Part shown: piece after piece, positions 1 through 7,282 of the stretch
How positions within the stretch are numbered: the first letter of the stretch is position 1
Layout of the letters: each line of letters starts with the position of its first letter
Origin: Variovorax sp. S12S4
GTDB lineage: Bacteria > Pseudomonadota > Gammaproteobacteria > Burkholderiales > Burkholderiaceae_C
Direction: 5' to 3'
DNA length: 64,000 nt
Assembly: GCF_023195515.1 (NCBI RefSeq)
Contig: NZ_JALPKR020000002.1
Span: 3,759,001 to 3,823,000 of the forward strand
Notes under the pieces: generated by a model
Told to the model about the DNA's origin: nothing
Databases searched by the model: none
Seen by the model: the letters and a program-made list of their open reading frames with translations, nothing else
Translations under genes and position numbers: made by a program

Positions 1-2
1 AG

Positions 3-419
3 CCGGCGGTCACCGCATCGCCATCGGCACCCGCCGCCAATTCGGGCGACGAGGATCTCGGCTGGATCTGGCCCGCGCATGGCACGCTCATCGCAGGGTT
101 CGACGACGCCAAGAACAAGGGCTTCGATATCGGCGGCAAAGCCGGCGACGCGGTCCTGGCCGCGGCCGATGGCCGCGTGGTCTATGCAGGCGCGGGCCTG
201 CGCGGCTACGGCAACCTGATCATCCTGAAGCACAACAACACCTACCTCACGGCGTATGCGCACAACCAGACGCTGCTCGTGAAGGAAGACCAGTCGGTGC
301 AAAAGGGACAGAAGATCGCCGAAATGGGCAACAGCGACGCGGACCGTGTCAAGCTGCACTTCGAAATCCGTCGCCAGGGCAAGCCTGTCGATCCGGCACG
401 CTACCTGCCGAGCCGGTAA
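3..419 (+). CDS. nlpD: NlpD-type LytM (M23) domain protein, 3' part
   Basis: Only the C-terminal 138 residues are in the window; the start lies upstream. The visible part is a LytM/M23 domain, with a WPAHGTL entry, a YGNLIILKHNN core and LHFEIRRQGKPVDP near the end. The catalytic HxGxD motif reads NKGFDI and the HxH motif reads KLH, so zinc ligands are missing. That is typical of NlpD, a non-catalytic outer-membrane lipoprotein that activates the amidase AmiC during cell separation. The stop overlaps the rpoS start (TAATG), which is the usual nlpD-rpoS order. In related bacteria the main rpoS promoter lies inside nlpD; no specific site was identified here. Confidence 0.88.
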   Translation, partial: PAVTASPSAPAANSGDEDLGWIWPAHGTLIAGFDDAKNKGFDIGGKAGDAVLAAADGRVVYAGAGLRGYGNLIILKHNNTYLTAYAHNQTLLVKEDQSVQKGQKIAEMGNSDADRVKLHFEIRRQGKPVDPARYLPSR

Positions 420-1432
420 TGCCATGGCCGCCTCCTCGCCCCCGTCGCACACTGCCTGTGCGCCGGGCGGTGGGCAAGGGCGAAGCGGCCGCAGACAACA
501 ATCCAGAGAGCACGCCTGCCGCAAGGCCCGGCCGTGCTGCCGCAGACCCGATTGCGTTTGCCGAACCGCTAGGCGGCGAGGGCGCGGATGCCCTGACCAT
601 CTACCTGCGGCAGGTGCGGCGCACGGAACTCTTCACGCCCGAGCAGGAATACCAGGCCGCATGCGCTGCCCGCGCCGGCGACTTTGCAGCGCGGCAATCG
701 ATGATCGAACACAACCTGCGGCTGGTTGTGAACATCGCCAAGGCGTATCTGGGCCGCGGCGTGCCGCTCTCCGATCTGATCGAGGAAGGCAACCTCGGCC
801 TGATGCACGCGATCACCAAGTTCGAACCCGAGCGCGGCTTTCGCTTTTCCACCTATGCGACGTGGTGGATCCGGCAATCGGTCGAGCGAGCCGTCATGAC
901 GCAGGCGCGTGCAATCCGCCTGCCCGTGCAGGTGGTGCGCGAACTGCAGCAGGTGCTGCGGGCCCGCCGCACGCTGGAGGGCGATTCAGACTTCCTGGCG
1001 AACCGGCCCGACGGTGTGCGGGTGGAAGACATCGCCGCATTTCTGGGACGCGAAGTGCAGGCAGTGGCGGAGCTGCTGGCGCTTGCGGAGGCGCCGCGCT
1101 CCCTGGATGGCGGCGACGCGCACGGCGACGAGGGCTTTATCTTGGCCGACACCGTGGCCTCCGACGACGAGCGAAGCAGTCCGACCGACGTGACCCACAC
1201 GCACGAGGTCGAACGCCTGCTCGACCAATGGGTTCATGCGCTCGATGCGCGCGAGCGCGAGGTGCTCGAAGGTCGCTACGGCCTGCATGACCGGGAGCCC
1301 GAAACGCTCGAGGTCCTGAGCGTTCGGCTGGGCCTGACGCGGGAGCGCGTGAGGCAGATCCAGAACGAGGCGCTCGCCAAGATGCGCCGCCAGCTGGTCC
1401 GCTCCGGTGTGGGGCGCGACGCCTTGTTCTAG
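419..1432 (+). CDS. rpoS: RNA polymerase sigma factor RpoS
   Basis: 337 residues, the usual size for the stationary-phase and general-stress sigma factor. Region 1.2 starts near residue 57 (DALTIYLRQV). Region 2 follows at about 90-160, with the core-binding and -10-binding segments (IEEGNLGLMHAITKFEP, then FSTYATWWIRQSVERA). Region 4.2 is at the C-terminus (LGLTRERVRQIQNEAL). The ATG overlaps the nlpD stop, and nlpD-rpoS followed by an rRNA methyltransferase is common in betaproteobacteria. The first 50 residues are proline- and alanine-rich and poorly conserved, so a start further downstream cannot be excluded. Confidence 0.95.
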   Translation: MPWPPPRPRRTLPVRRAVGKGEAAADNNPESTPAARPGRAAADPIAFAEPLGGEGADALTIYLRQVRRTELFTPEQEYQAACAARAGDFAARQSMIEHNLRLVVNIAKAYLGRGVPLSDLIEEGNLGLMHAITKFEPERGFRFSTYATWWIRQSVERAVMTQARAIRLPVQVVRELQQVLRARRTLEGDSDFLANRPDGVRVEDIAAFLGREVQAVAELLALAEAPRSLDGGDAHGDEGFILADTVASDDERSSPTDVTHTHEVERLLDQWVHALDAREREVLEGRYGLHDREPETLEVLSVRLGLTRERVRQIQNEALAKMRRQLVRSGVGRDALF

Positions 1433-1484
1433 GCGGCGCCGGCGCAGCCGCGGGAGGCCGGGCCGGCGCTGAGACAATCGGGGG

Positions 1485-2945
1485 ATGACGGAATCCACTG
1501 AAGAAAAGAAAGTCCCCACGAAAGCGGCCGGGAAGACCCCGGCCAGCGCCCCGGACGAATGGCTCAAGGTCGAGTCGCTTGACCTGGACGCGCAGGGCGT
1601 CGCGCACAACGCCGAGGGCATGGTCGTGTTCATCGAGGGCGCCTTGCCCTTCGAGGAAGTGCAGCTCAACGTGCACCGGCGCAAGAACAACTGGGAGCAG
1701 GGCACGGTCACCGCAATCCGGCGTGAATCGTCGCAACGCGTGCGCCCGGGCTGTCCGCATTTCGGGCTGCACACCGGCGCGTGCGGCGGTTGCAAGATGC
1801 AGCATCTGGACGCCGCGGCGCAGGTGGCGGTGAAGCAGCGTGCGCTCGAAGACAACCTGTGGCATCTCGGCAAGGTGCGGCCCGAGAACGTGCTGCGGCC
1901 GATGGAAGGGCCGGCCTGGCACTACCGATACCGCGCCCGGCTCTCGGTGCGCCACGTGGTCAAGAAGGGCACGGTGCTGATCGGGTTTCATGAGCGCAAG
2001 AGCCGGTATCTCGCCGACATGCAGGTGTGCCCGGTGCTGCCTAAGCAGGTCAGCGACATGCTGATGCCGCTGCGCGCACTCATCGGCTCGATGGATGCAC
2101 GCGAGACCTGCCCGCAGATCGAACTTGCCTGCGGTGATGCGCCGGGAACGACCGCGCTCGGCACAATCGCGCTGGTGCTCAGGCACCTGGAGCCGCTGTC
2201 CAGCGCGGACATCGGCCGCCTGAAAGCGTTCGCGGCGCAGAACCCCGGCGTTCAATGGTGGCTCCAGGCCAAAGGCCCCGAGACAGTGAAGCTGCTGGAA
2301 GAGGGCGGCACGCCGCTGTCGTACGAACTGCCCGAGTTCGGCGTCACCATGCCGTTCAAGCCAACTGATTTCACGCAGGTCAACCCGCACATCAATCGCG
2401 CGCTGGTGGGCAAGGCGCTGCGCCTTCTCGATGTGCAGCCGCAAGAGCGGGTGATCGACTGGTTCTGCGGGCTGGGAAATTTCACCCTGCCGCTGGCCAG
2501 CCGTGCGCGCGAGGTGCTGGGCATCGAAGGCAGCGACACCCTGGTGGCGCGCGCGAGCGACAACTTCAAGAAGAACGAACCAGCCACGCTGGCCAGGCGG
2601 GCGCTTTCGCCGACCCGGTTCGTGGCGCGCAATCTCTTCGAAATGACGCCCGCCATGCTGGTGGCCGACGGCAGCGCGGACAAGTGGCTGGTCGACCCCC
2701 CGCGCGAAGGCGCGTTCGCGCTCGCCAAGGCCATGGCCGACCTGCACCTGCAGCCGGAGCTGCGAACCGACGGCTGGACGCCGCCGAAGCGCATCGTGTA
2801 CGTGAGCTGCAATCCGTCCACCTTGGCGCGCGATGCCGGCCTGCTGGTACATCAGGCGGGATACCGCTGCACCTTTGCCGGAGTGATCAACATGTTTCCG
2901 CACACGGCGCACGTGGAGTCGATTGCGGTGTTCGATCTGGCATGA
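1485..2945 (+). CDS. rlmD: 23S rRNA (uracil-5-)-methyltransferase RlmD (RumA)
   Basis: 486 residues. It methylates a conserved uridine of 23S rRNA (U1939 in E. coli numbering) using S-adenosylmethionine. A TRAM-like N-terminal region is followed by four cysteines suited to a 4Fe-4S cluster (C90, C100, C103, C182). The SAM-binding segment is DWFCGLGNF at about 325-333, with VDPPREGA near 403-410. The nucleophilic cysteine is C442 in [12 protein letters not shown]. It begins 52 bp after rpoS and ends at a strong hairpin terminator. RlmC/RlmD paralogues are similar, but the four-cysteine pattern and length favour RlmD. Confidence 0.93.
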   Translation: MTESTEEKKVPTKAAGKTPASAPDEWLKVESLDLDAQGVAHNAEGMVVFIEGALPFEEVQLNVHRRKNNWEQGTVTAIRRESSQRVRPGCPHFGLHTGACGGCKMQHLDAAAQVAVKQRALEDNLWHLGKVRPENVLRPMEGPAWHYRYRARLSVRHVVKKGTVLIGFHERKSRYLADMQVCPVLPKQVSDMLMPLRALIGSMDARETCPQIELACGDAPGTTALGTIALVLRHLEPLSSADIGRLKAFAAQNPGVQWWLQAKGPETVKLLEEGGTPLSYELPEFGVTMPFKPTDFTQVNPHINRALVGKALRLLDVQPQERVIDWFCGLGNFTLPLASRAREVLGIEGSDTLVARASDNFKKNEPATLARRALSPTRFVARNLFEMTPAMLVADGSADKWLVDPPREGAFALAKAMADLHLQPELRTDGWTPPKRIVYVSCNPSTLARDAGLLVHQAGYRCTFAGVINMFPHTAHVESIAVFDLA

Positions 2946-2974
2946 AAAAAGGGCCCGACGGGGCCCTTTTTCTT
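2946..2974. terminator. Bidirectional Rho-independent terminator
   Basis: A perfect 11-bp stem (AAAAAGGGCCC / GGGCCCTTTTT) closes a 4-base loop right after the rlmD stop. The A and T runs on both sides let it serve rlmD on the plus strand and the convergent membrane-protein gene on the minus strand. Confidence 0.9.
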
Positions 2975-3006
2975 GGCGCCGCGGGAAGCGCCTTCGTTCG
3001 ATTCGA

Positions 3007-3708
3007 TCAGTCGCGCTCGCCGCCGGCAATGCCCAGCAGGGCCAGCAGGCTCTGGAATACGTTGAACAGGTCCAGGTAGAGCGCGAGCGTGGCGCTGATG
3101 TAGTTGGTTTCGCCGCCGTCCATGATCTGCTTCAGGTCATAGAGCATGAAGGCCGAGAAGATGCCGATGGCGGCCACCGAGATGGCCATCATGCCGGCGC
3201 TCGAGCCGACGAAGACGTTGATGATGGAGCCCACCATCAGCACCATGGCGCCGACGAAGAGCCACTTGCCCATGCCGGACAGGTCGCGCTTGATCACGGT
3301 GGCCAGCGAAGCCATCACGAAGAACACGCCGGCGGTGCCGCCGAACGCGGTCATGATGAGCTCGGAGCCGTTCTTGAACCCCAGCACCATGGCGATGAGC
3401 CGCGACAGCATCAGGCCCATGAAGAAGGTGAAGGCCAGCAGCACCGGCACGCCGGCGGCCGAGTTCTTGGTTTTCTCGATGGCGAACATGAAGCCGAAGG
3501 CGCCGCCGAGGAAAACGATAAGGCCCAGCCCGCCCGTGAGCGAGCGGGTAATACCGGTGCTCACGCCGATCCATGCGCCCAGCACGGTGGGCAACAGGCT
3601 CAGGGCGAGCAGCCAGTAGGTGTTGCGCAGGACGCGTTGGCGCTCAGCCTGCGGCAGCACCTGGCCGTAGCCGGTGGAAGTGTCGAGGGTGGTCACGCGG
3701 TCGTTCAT
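3007..3708 (-). CDS. Bax inhibitor-1/YccA family membrane protein
   Basis: 233 residues with a short polar N-terminus and about seven hydrophobic segments filling the rest, as in the bacterial BI-1 (YccA/YbhL/YetJ) family. The family signature is visible in ALYLDLFNVFQSLLALLG near the C-terminus, and an internal aspartate is present in MLYDLKQIMDGG. Bacterial members are inner-membrane proteins; YetJ acts as a pH-sensitive calcium channel and YccA interacts with the protease FtsH. Which role applies here cannot be told from sequence. It is a single gene, convergent with rlmD and divergent from the heme-binding-type gene downstream. Confidence 0.88.
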   Translation of the reverse strand: MNDRVTTLDTSTGYGQVLPQAERQRVLRNTYWLLALSLLPTVLGAWIGVSTGITRSLTGGLGLIVFLGGAFGFMFAIEKTKNSAAGVPVLLAFTFFMGLMLSRLIAMVLGFKNGSELIMTAFGGTAGVFFVMASLATVIKRDLSGMGKWLFVGAMVLMVGSIINVFVGSSAGMMAISVAAIGIFSAFMLYDLKQIMDGGETNYISATLALYLDLFNVFQSLLALLGIAGGERD

Positions 3709-3870
3709 GGCAGTAGCTCCTTTGGTTGCTGCACTGACGCAGTTGGGCGCATTCTAGGGTTCTGCAAGAGGGGGTGATACAAAGACCGTATGGATGATGG
3801 TCCTAAGGGCGCCGGGACCGGCCGGCTCTTTGGCCGTTATGCTCTTGGGTTTACGCAACCGACGCTCCAA

Positions 3871-4278
3871 ATGAAGACCAAGTCCTTCCTCGAACTCGCC
3901 GACGTCAAGGCCATTGCCGCAGCCGCGGAAGCCGAAGCCCTCAAGAACAACTGGGCCGTCACCATTGCCATTTCGGACGACGCAGGCAACCTGCTCTGGC
4001 TCCAGCGCCTGGACGGGGCTGCGGCCCTGTCTTCGCACATTGCCCCGGCCAAGGCCCATACGGCAGCCATGGGCCGCCGCGAAAGCAAGGTCTACGAAGA
4101 CATCATCAACGGCGGTCGCACCGCGTTTCTCACGGCACCGGCCGTGCAGGGCCTGCTGGAGGGCGGCGTGCCGATCGTGAAGGACGGCCAGGTGATCGGC
4201 GCCGTGGGCGTGAGCGGCGTGAAGTCGAACGAAGATGCGCAGATTGCCAAGGCCGGCATCGCAGCGCTCGGCCTTTGA
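3871..4278 (+). CDS. GlcG/HbpS family protein (heme-degrading or heme-binding type domain)
   Basis: 135 residues from the ATG at 3871 (MKTKSFLELADVKAIAAAAE). The frame is open upstream to 3790, but the extra 27 residues look unlike the family. The fold markers are AISDDAGNLLWLQRLDGA, then AKAHTAAMGRRES and GGVPIVKDGQVIGAVGVSG, all typical of the DUF336 (GlcG/HbpS) family. Some members bind heme or sense redox state; others sit in glycolate or propanediol operons. There is no signal peptide. Its position beside hemP and the TonB genes makes a heme link attractive, but that is inference. Confidence 0.82.
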   Translation: MKTKSFLELADVKAIAAAAEAEALKNNWAVTIAISDDAGNLLWLQRLDGAAALSSHIAPAKAHTAAMGRRESKVYEDIINGGRTAFLTAPAVQGLLEGGVPIVKDGQVIGAVGVSGVKSNEDAQIAKAGIAALGL

Positions 4279-4316
4279 AGTAATTCGTCCGGCGGGCTGT
4301 GCCCCGCTGAAAGCAA

Positions 4317-4347
4317 AACGCCGACTTCAAGGTCGGCGTTTTCTTTC
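4317..4347 (+). terminator. Rho-independent terminator
   Basis: Perfect 9-bp stem AACGCCGAC / GTCGGCGTT with loop TTCAAG, followed by TTCTTTC. It lies 39 bp after the GlcG/HbpS-type gene. Confidence 0.8.
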
Positions 4348-4470
4348 GGGTATTCAGCGTGAAAAAAGCTTGGCTAGTCGGCGAACCGTTGGCTAGCAAA
4401 AACGACCCTTCGGAGATGAATCTCCTGGAGTCGCCCCACGATGAAACTTGCGTGAAGGGCGGGCTGATGC

Positions 4471-4683
4471 TTACTTGGTAAGAATCAGCTTGCCGAGTTT
4501 GGTCGCCTGAAGACGATAGAGGGAGCCGTTGTGCATGATGCCCACGGTCTTGCTTCCCTTGAGAAGCTCCGTGCTTTCGACCATCGGCGCCGGACGCGGG
4601 GCCTGGATGGACGCATGTCCGCCACCCGATTGGTCGAGCGACGGATGGCTCAGAACAGAAAAGGCGTTCGGTTTGGCTTGCAT
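4471..4683 (-). CDS. hemP: Hemin uptake protein HemP
   Basis: 70 residues. The C-terminal half carries the HemP pattern: ELLKGSKTVGIMHNGSLYRL followed by the terminal GKLILTK. HemP is a small cytoplasmic protein found beside heme or siderophore uptake genes; in Burkholderia and Bradyrhizobium relatives it is needed for expression of heme uptake. It is downstream of exbD on the same strand but has its own promoter with a Fur-box-like site, so it can be expressed separately. The heme operon itself lies 10 kb away at 14.5-20.7 kb. Confidence 0.88.
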   Translation of the reverse strand: MQAKPNAFSVLSHPSLDQSGGGHASIQAPRPAPMVESTELLKGSKTVGIMHNGSLYRLQATKLGKLILTK

Positions 4684-4712
4684 CTGAAATTCCCCTTATC
4701 GAAGCGATGAGT

Positions 4713-4742
4713 GAATGATAATGATTCGCAATAAAAAGTCAA
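4713..4742 (-). promoter_or_regulatory. hemP promoter with overlapping Fur box
   Basis: On the minus strand there is a -35 TTGACT (4737-4742), a 16-base spacer and a -10 TATCAT (4715-4720). A Fur-box-like AT-rich sequence (GCGAATCATTATCATTC, about 4713-4729) covers the spacer and the -10. Fur bound with iron would block polymerase, giving induction under iron limitation. Confidence 0.75.
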
Positions 4743-4778
4743 TCGCGGCGATCAACTTTTTTTGCGGCATTCAGTGAC

Positions 4779-5192
4779 TTACTTCGCGTCGGGTTCGGTA
4801 ATGAAGCCGATCTTGCGCACGCCTGCCTCGCGGGCCGCAGACATTGCCTTGGCCACGCGCTCGTAGCGCACTTCCTTGTCGCCACGGATGTGCAGCTCGG
4901 GCTGCGGGTTCTTGGCGGCCTCGGCCGCGAGGCGGCCAGGCAGCTCGCCGTCGGCGATCTTCTGCTCGTTCCAGTAATAGTCGCCCTGGGCAGAAATGCT
5001 GAAGAGGATGTTCTCCGGCTTGGCCTGCTCGGGCTCGCTGGTGGCGCGGGGGAGGTCGATGTTGACCGCGTGCTTCATCACCGGCACGGTGATGATGAAG
5101 ATGATGAGCAGCACCAGCATGACGTCGACCAGCGGCGTCATGTTGATCTCGTTCATCACCTCATCGGGTTCGTCCTGGGTACCGAAAGCCAT
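4779..5192 (-). CDS. exbD: Biopolymer transport protein ExbD
   Basis: 137 residues, the normal length. A short cytoplasmic N-terminus (MNEINMTPLVDVMLVLLIIF) contains the transmembrane aspartate used in proton flow, followed by a periplasmic domain. With ExbB it forms the inner-membrane proton channel that energises TonB and hence outer-membrane receptor transport. It starts 5 bp after exbB and is the third gene of tonB-exbB-exbD on the minus strand. Confidence 0.95.
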   Translation of the reverse strand: MAFGTQDEPDEVMNEINMTPLVDVMLVLLIIFIITVPVMKHAVNIDLPRATSEPEQAKPENILFSISAQGDYYWNEQKIADGELPGRLAAEAAKNPQPELHIRGDKEVRYERVAKAMSAAREAGVRKIGFITEPDAK

Positions 5193-5197
5193 GATGC

Positions 5198-5914
5198 TCA
5201 GCCCTTCTTGAGCGGAACCACGATGGCGTCGCCGCTGCCGCTTTGCACGCGCGCGCCGGTGACGAAGTAGGCGTGCAGGTCATGGGCAAAGCTGTTGAGC
5301 TTGGTCAGCACGAACTTGTTGCCGCGAACCAGCGCGTTGTAGCCCAGCACGGCCGGAATGGCCACCGCCAGGCCCAGCGCCGTCATGATCAGCGCCTCGC
5401 CGATGGGGCCTGCCACCTTGTCGATGGTGGCTTGGCCGGCCGAGCCGATGCTCATGAGCGCGTGATAGATGCCCCACACCGTGCCGAAGAGGCCGATGAA
5501 CGGCGCGGTCGAGCCGACGGAAGCCAGGATGGCAAGGCCGGTTTGCAGGCGCGCCGTGAAAGCGTCGATGCCGTTGCGCAGTGCGCGCGTGATCCAGTCG
5601 CTCACGTCGAGCGCATCGTGCAGATGGGCCTTGGTGTTGCGGTGGTGCGCAGCCGCTTCACGGCCTTCGAGCGCCAATGCGCGGAACGGATTGCTGTCGT
5701 CCTTGCCGAGCTTGTTCAGCGCGGTTGCAAAGTCTTCGCTGTGCCAGAAGTCCTGCGAGTGCTTGGCAAGGCGCTTGTATTTGATGACGTCGAGGGCCTT
5801 GACGATGATCACGATCCACGACGCAAGCGACATGCCGATCAACAGCACCGCGACGGCCTTGGTGACGAAATCGCCCTGGTTCCAGACGTTCATCAAGCCG
5901 AATTGGGATTCCAT
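5198..5914 (-). CDS. exbB: Biopolymer transport protein ExbB (MotA/TolQ/ExbB family)
   Basis: 238 residues with three transmembrane segments: near residues 16-38, and two in the C-terminal half around LASVGSTAPFIGLFGTVWG and ALIMTALGLAVAIPAVLGYN. These carry the conserved glycine/threonine/proline pattern of the proton-channel proteins. It lies between tonB (22 bp upstream) and exbD (5 bp downstream). The gene supplies the proton-driven motor for the siderophore and heme receptors in this window. Confidence 0.95.
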   Translation of the reverse strand: MESQFGLMNVWNQGDFVTKAVAVLLIGMSLASWIVIIVKALDVIKYKRLAKHSQDFWHSEDFATALNKLGKDDSNPFRALALEGREAAAHHRNTKAHLHDALDVSDWITRALRNGIDAFTARLQTGLAILASVGSTAPFIGLFGTVWGIYHALMSIGSAGQATIDKVAGPIGEALIMTALGLAVAIPAVLGYNALVRGNKFVLTKLNSFAHDLHAYFVTGARVQSGSGDAIVVPLKKG

Positions 5915-5936
5915 ACGAAGTTGCTCCAGAGAAAAA

Positions 5937-6635
5937 TTAGTTCAATTTGAATGAGAAGGGCGCCCGCAGCAGGTAGGTCGTCTGTGCGTTGCCTCCTGTT
6001 TGCCTGAAGGGCGTGACCTGGGCGGTTCGGGCGGCGCTCAGCGCCGCTTCGTCGAGGCGTTCGAAGCCGCTGGATTTGTAGAGTTCGACCCGCTTGGCGA
6101 AGCCTTCGCTGTCGAAGTAGATCGAGACGACCGTCGTTCCCGACTCGCCCAGGCGCCGGCTCATGCTCGGGTAGACGAGCTTGGGCTCTCTTATATAGCG
6201 GGTCTGGCCCTCGGAGATCTCGATCATCCGCGGTGCCGGCGGGGCGGGGGCGCGGGCGGCGGTGCGGGTGGCGCAGGCGGAGCCGGCGCCTCGACCGGGG
6301 GTGCGGGGGAGGCGGCTCGGTCACGCCCACGGGCGCAGCGGGGGCGGGTGTCGGCTTGGGTTCGCGAATTGCCACCGGGCGGGGCGGAGGCTTGACGGCC
6401 TCGGGCTTGCGCTGGGGGGCGGCGGCGGTGGGGGAGGCGGCGGCTCGGCCGGCTTGGGTGGTTCGACGAACTGGCTCAGTATTTCTACAGGAATCACCAC
6501 TTCGGCAGCGCGGCGCAACAGGCCGCTTTGCAGCGCCCACAGCGCGGCTGCATGAAACAGGATCACGCCTCCGGCAATGAGTGCATTGCGCGAGAGGCCC
6601 AGAACGGAGGGAGGGGGGGCAAAGCGGTCAGACAC
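5937..6635 (-). pseudogene. tonB: TonB energy-transducing protein, split by three apparent frameshifts
   Basis: The N-terminus (GTG at 6635, or TTG at 6641) has one membrane anchor near residues 17-38, then a proline run. The C-terminal TonB domain is intact from 6227 down to 5937 (EPKLVYPSMSRRLGESGTT and on). The proline/alanine spacer between them continues in three successive frames: PQRKPEAVKPPPRP in one, APPVEAPAPPAPP in the next, then back to the starting frame. Each switch is explained by one missing base in a G tract (6414-6434, 6297-6309, 6241-6250). As given, no full TonB can be made. All domains are otherwise well preserved, which suggests base-calling error or a very recent lesion. 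Confidence 0.85.
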
Positions 6636-6705
6636 GATCAACCAATTCGAATGCGGGCACGCACGGAACGCGCCCCGATTGCAGCAAAACCGCTACGACT
6701 ACTGT

Positions 6706-6780
6706 TTACTTACGAAAGATCCACCAGACGGAGCCTGCGACGAGTATCAGGCTGCCGCCGATTGCCGAGAAGAGTTCCAT
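6706..6780 (-). CDS. Possible 24-residue single-span membrane peptide
   Basis: A small frame from the ATG at 6780 encodes MELFSAIGGSLILVAGSVWW and four more residues. It consists of one hydrophobic span ending in a positive IFRK tail. It overlaps the last 34 bp of bfd in another frame and ends 65 bp before tonB. No family is recognised. It could be chance, but the clean membrane-span composition is unlike the neighbouring shadow frames. Confidence 0.25.
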   Translation of the reverse strand: MELFSAIGGSLILVAGSVWWIFRK

Positions 6781-7019
6781 GCCTTGCTTTCCGAAATGGA
6801 GGTGGCAAGCTGGATCGCACTCGTTCCGGATTCGCGGTTCAACGCGGCGACCGGGTGCGAGGCGCTGCACTGCGCGACGATATCGCGCGCACAACCTTCA
6901 CATTGACCACACTGGGTGGCCACGCCAAGCTCGAATTGCACTTCGTCGAAAGTCATGCCGGCCCGCACATGACGTGCGATTTCACGGTCGGAGACTCGGC
7001 GGCAGACGCAAACGATCAT
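6747..7019 (-). CDS. bfd: Bacterioferritin-associated ferredoxin Bfd
   Basis: 90 residues; the first 45 match Bfd. The four 2Fe-2S ligands are C4 and C6 (VCVC) and C37 and C40 (QCGQC), with the spacing of E. coli Bfd. Bfd binds bacterioferritin and passes electrons to reduce the ferric core, releasing stored iron under starvation. The C-terminal 30 residues are longer than usual and not conserved, so a frame change near the end cannot be excluded. The bfr gene lies 4.4 kb away. A Fur-like palindrome 49 bp upstream fits low-iron induction. Confidence 0.85.
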   Translation of the reverse strand: MIVCVCRRVSDREIARHVRAGMTFDEVQFELGVATQCGQCEGCARDIVAQCSASHPVAALNRESGTSAIQLATSISESKAWNSSRQSAAA

Positions 7020-7067
7020 GGCGGTGAAAGCGGCAGTGGCTGGCTGGTTTGGGTTCGAGCCGATTAT

Positions 7068-7088
7068 AAATACGAATCTCTCGCATTT
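7068..7088. promoter_or_regulatory. Fur-box-like palindrome upstream of bfd
   Basis: Near-perfect 21-base palindrome AAATACGA-N5-TCGCATTT located 49-69 bp upstream of the bfd start, in the gap shared with the siderophore receptor. It resembles a degenerate Fur box. The rest of the gap (7020-7282) is AT-rich and holds a second weaker Fur-like patch near 7163-7177 (AATGTGAATGATT) and a TTGACA at 7145-7150 that could be a -35 for the receptor. Confidence 0.5.
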
Positions 7089-7282
7089 TCAATAACTATG
7101 GCCGCAGAGAGGCCTTCCGTATTGTTATGGGAGAAAGTAGCATTTTGACAACAGCGAATCTAAATGTGAATGATTAAGACTACGCCGGCACTACACTCCA
7201 GCCCAATTTCGGCAAGCCACTACCGTTAAAGCGGTCCCAGCCAGCCATTCAAACCAGCCGTTTGGCTTTCTGGGAGGTCATC

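Noticed and set aside
346..1290. Long plus-strand frame over rpoS
   Set aside because: Arg/Ala-rich shadow of rpoS in another frame; no domain or ribosome site.
1137..3029. 630-codon minus-strand frame opposite rlmD and rpoS
   Set aside because: Shadow caused by high GC; composition rich in Arg, His and Gln without family motifs, and it crosses the terminator.
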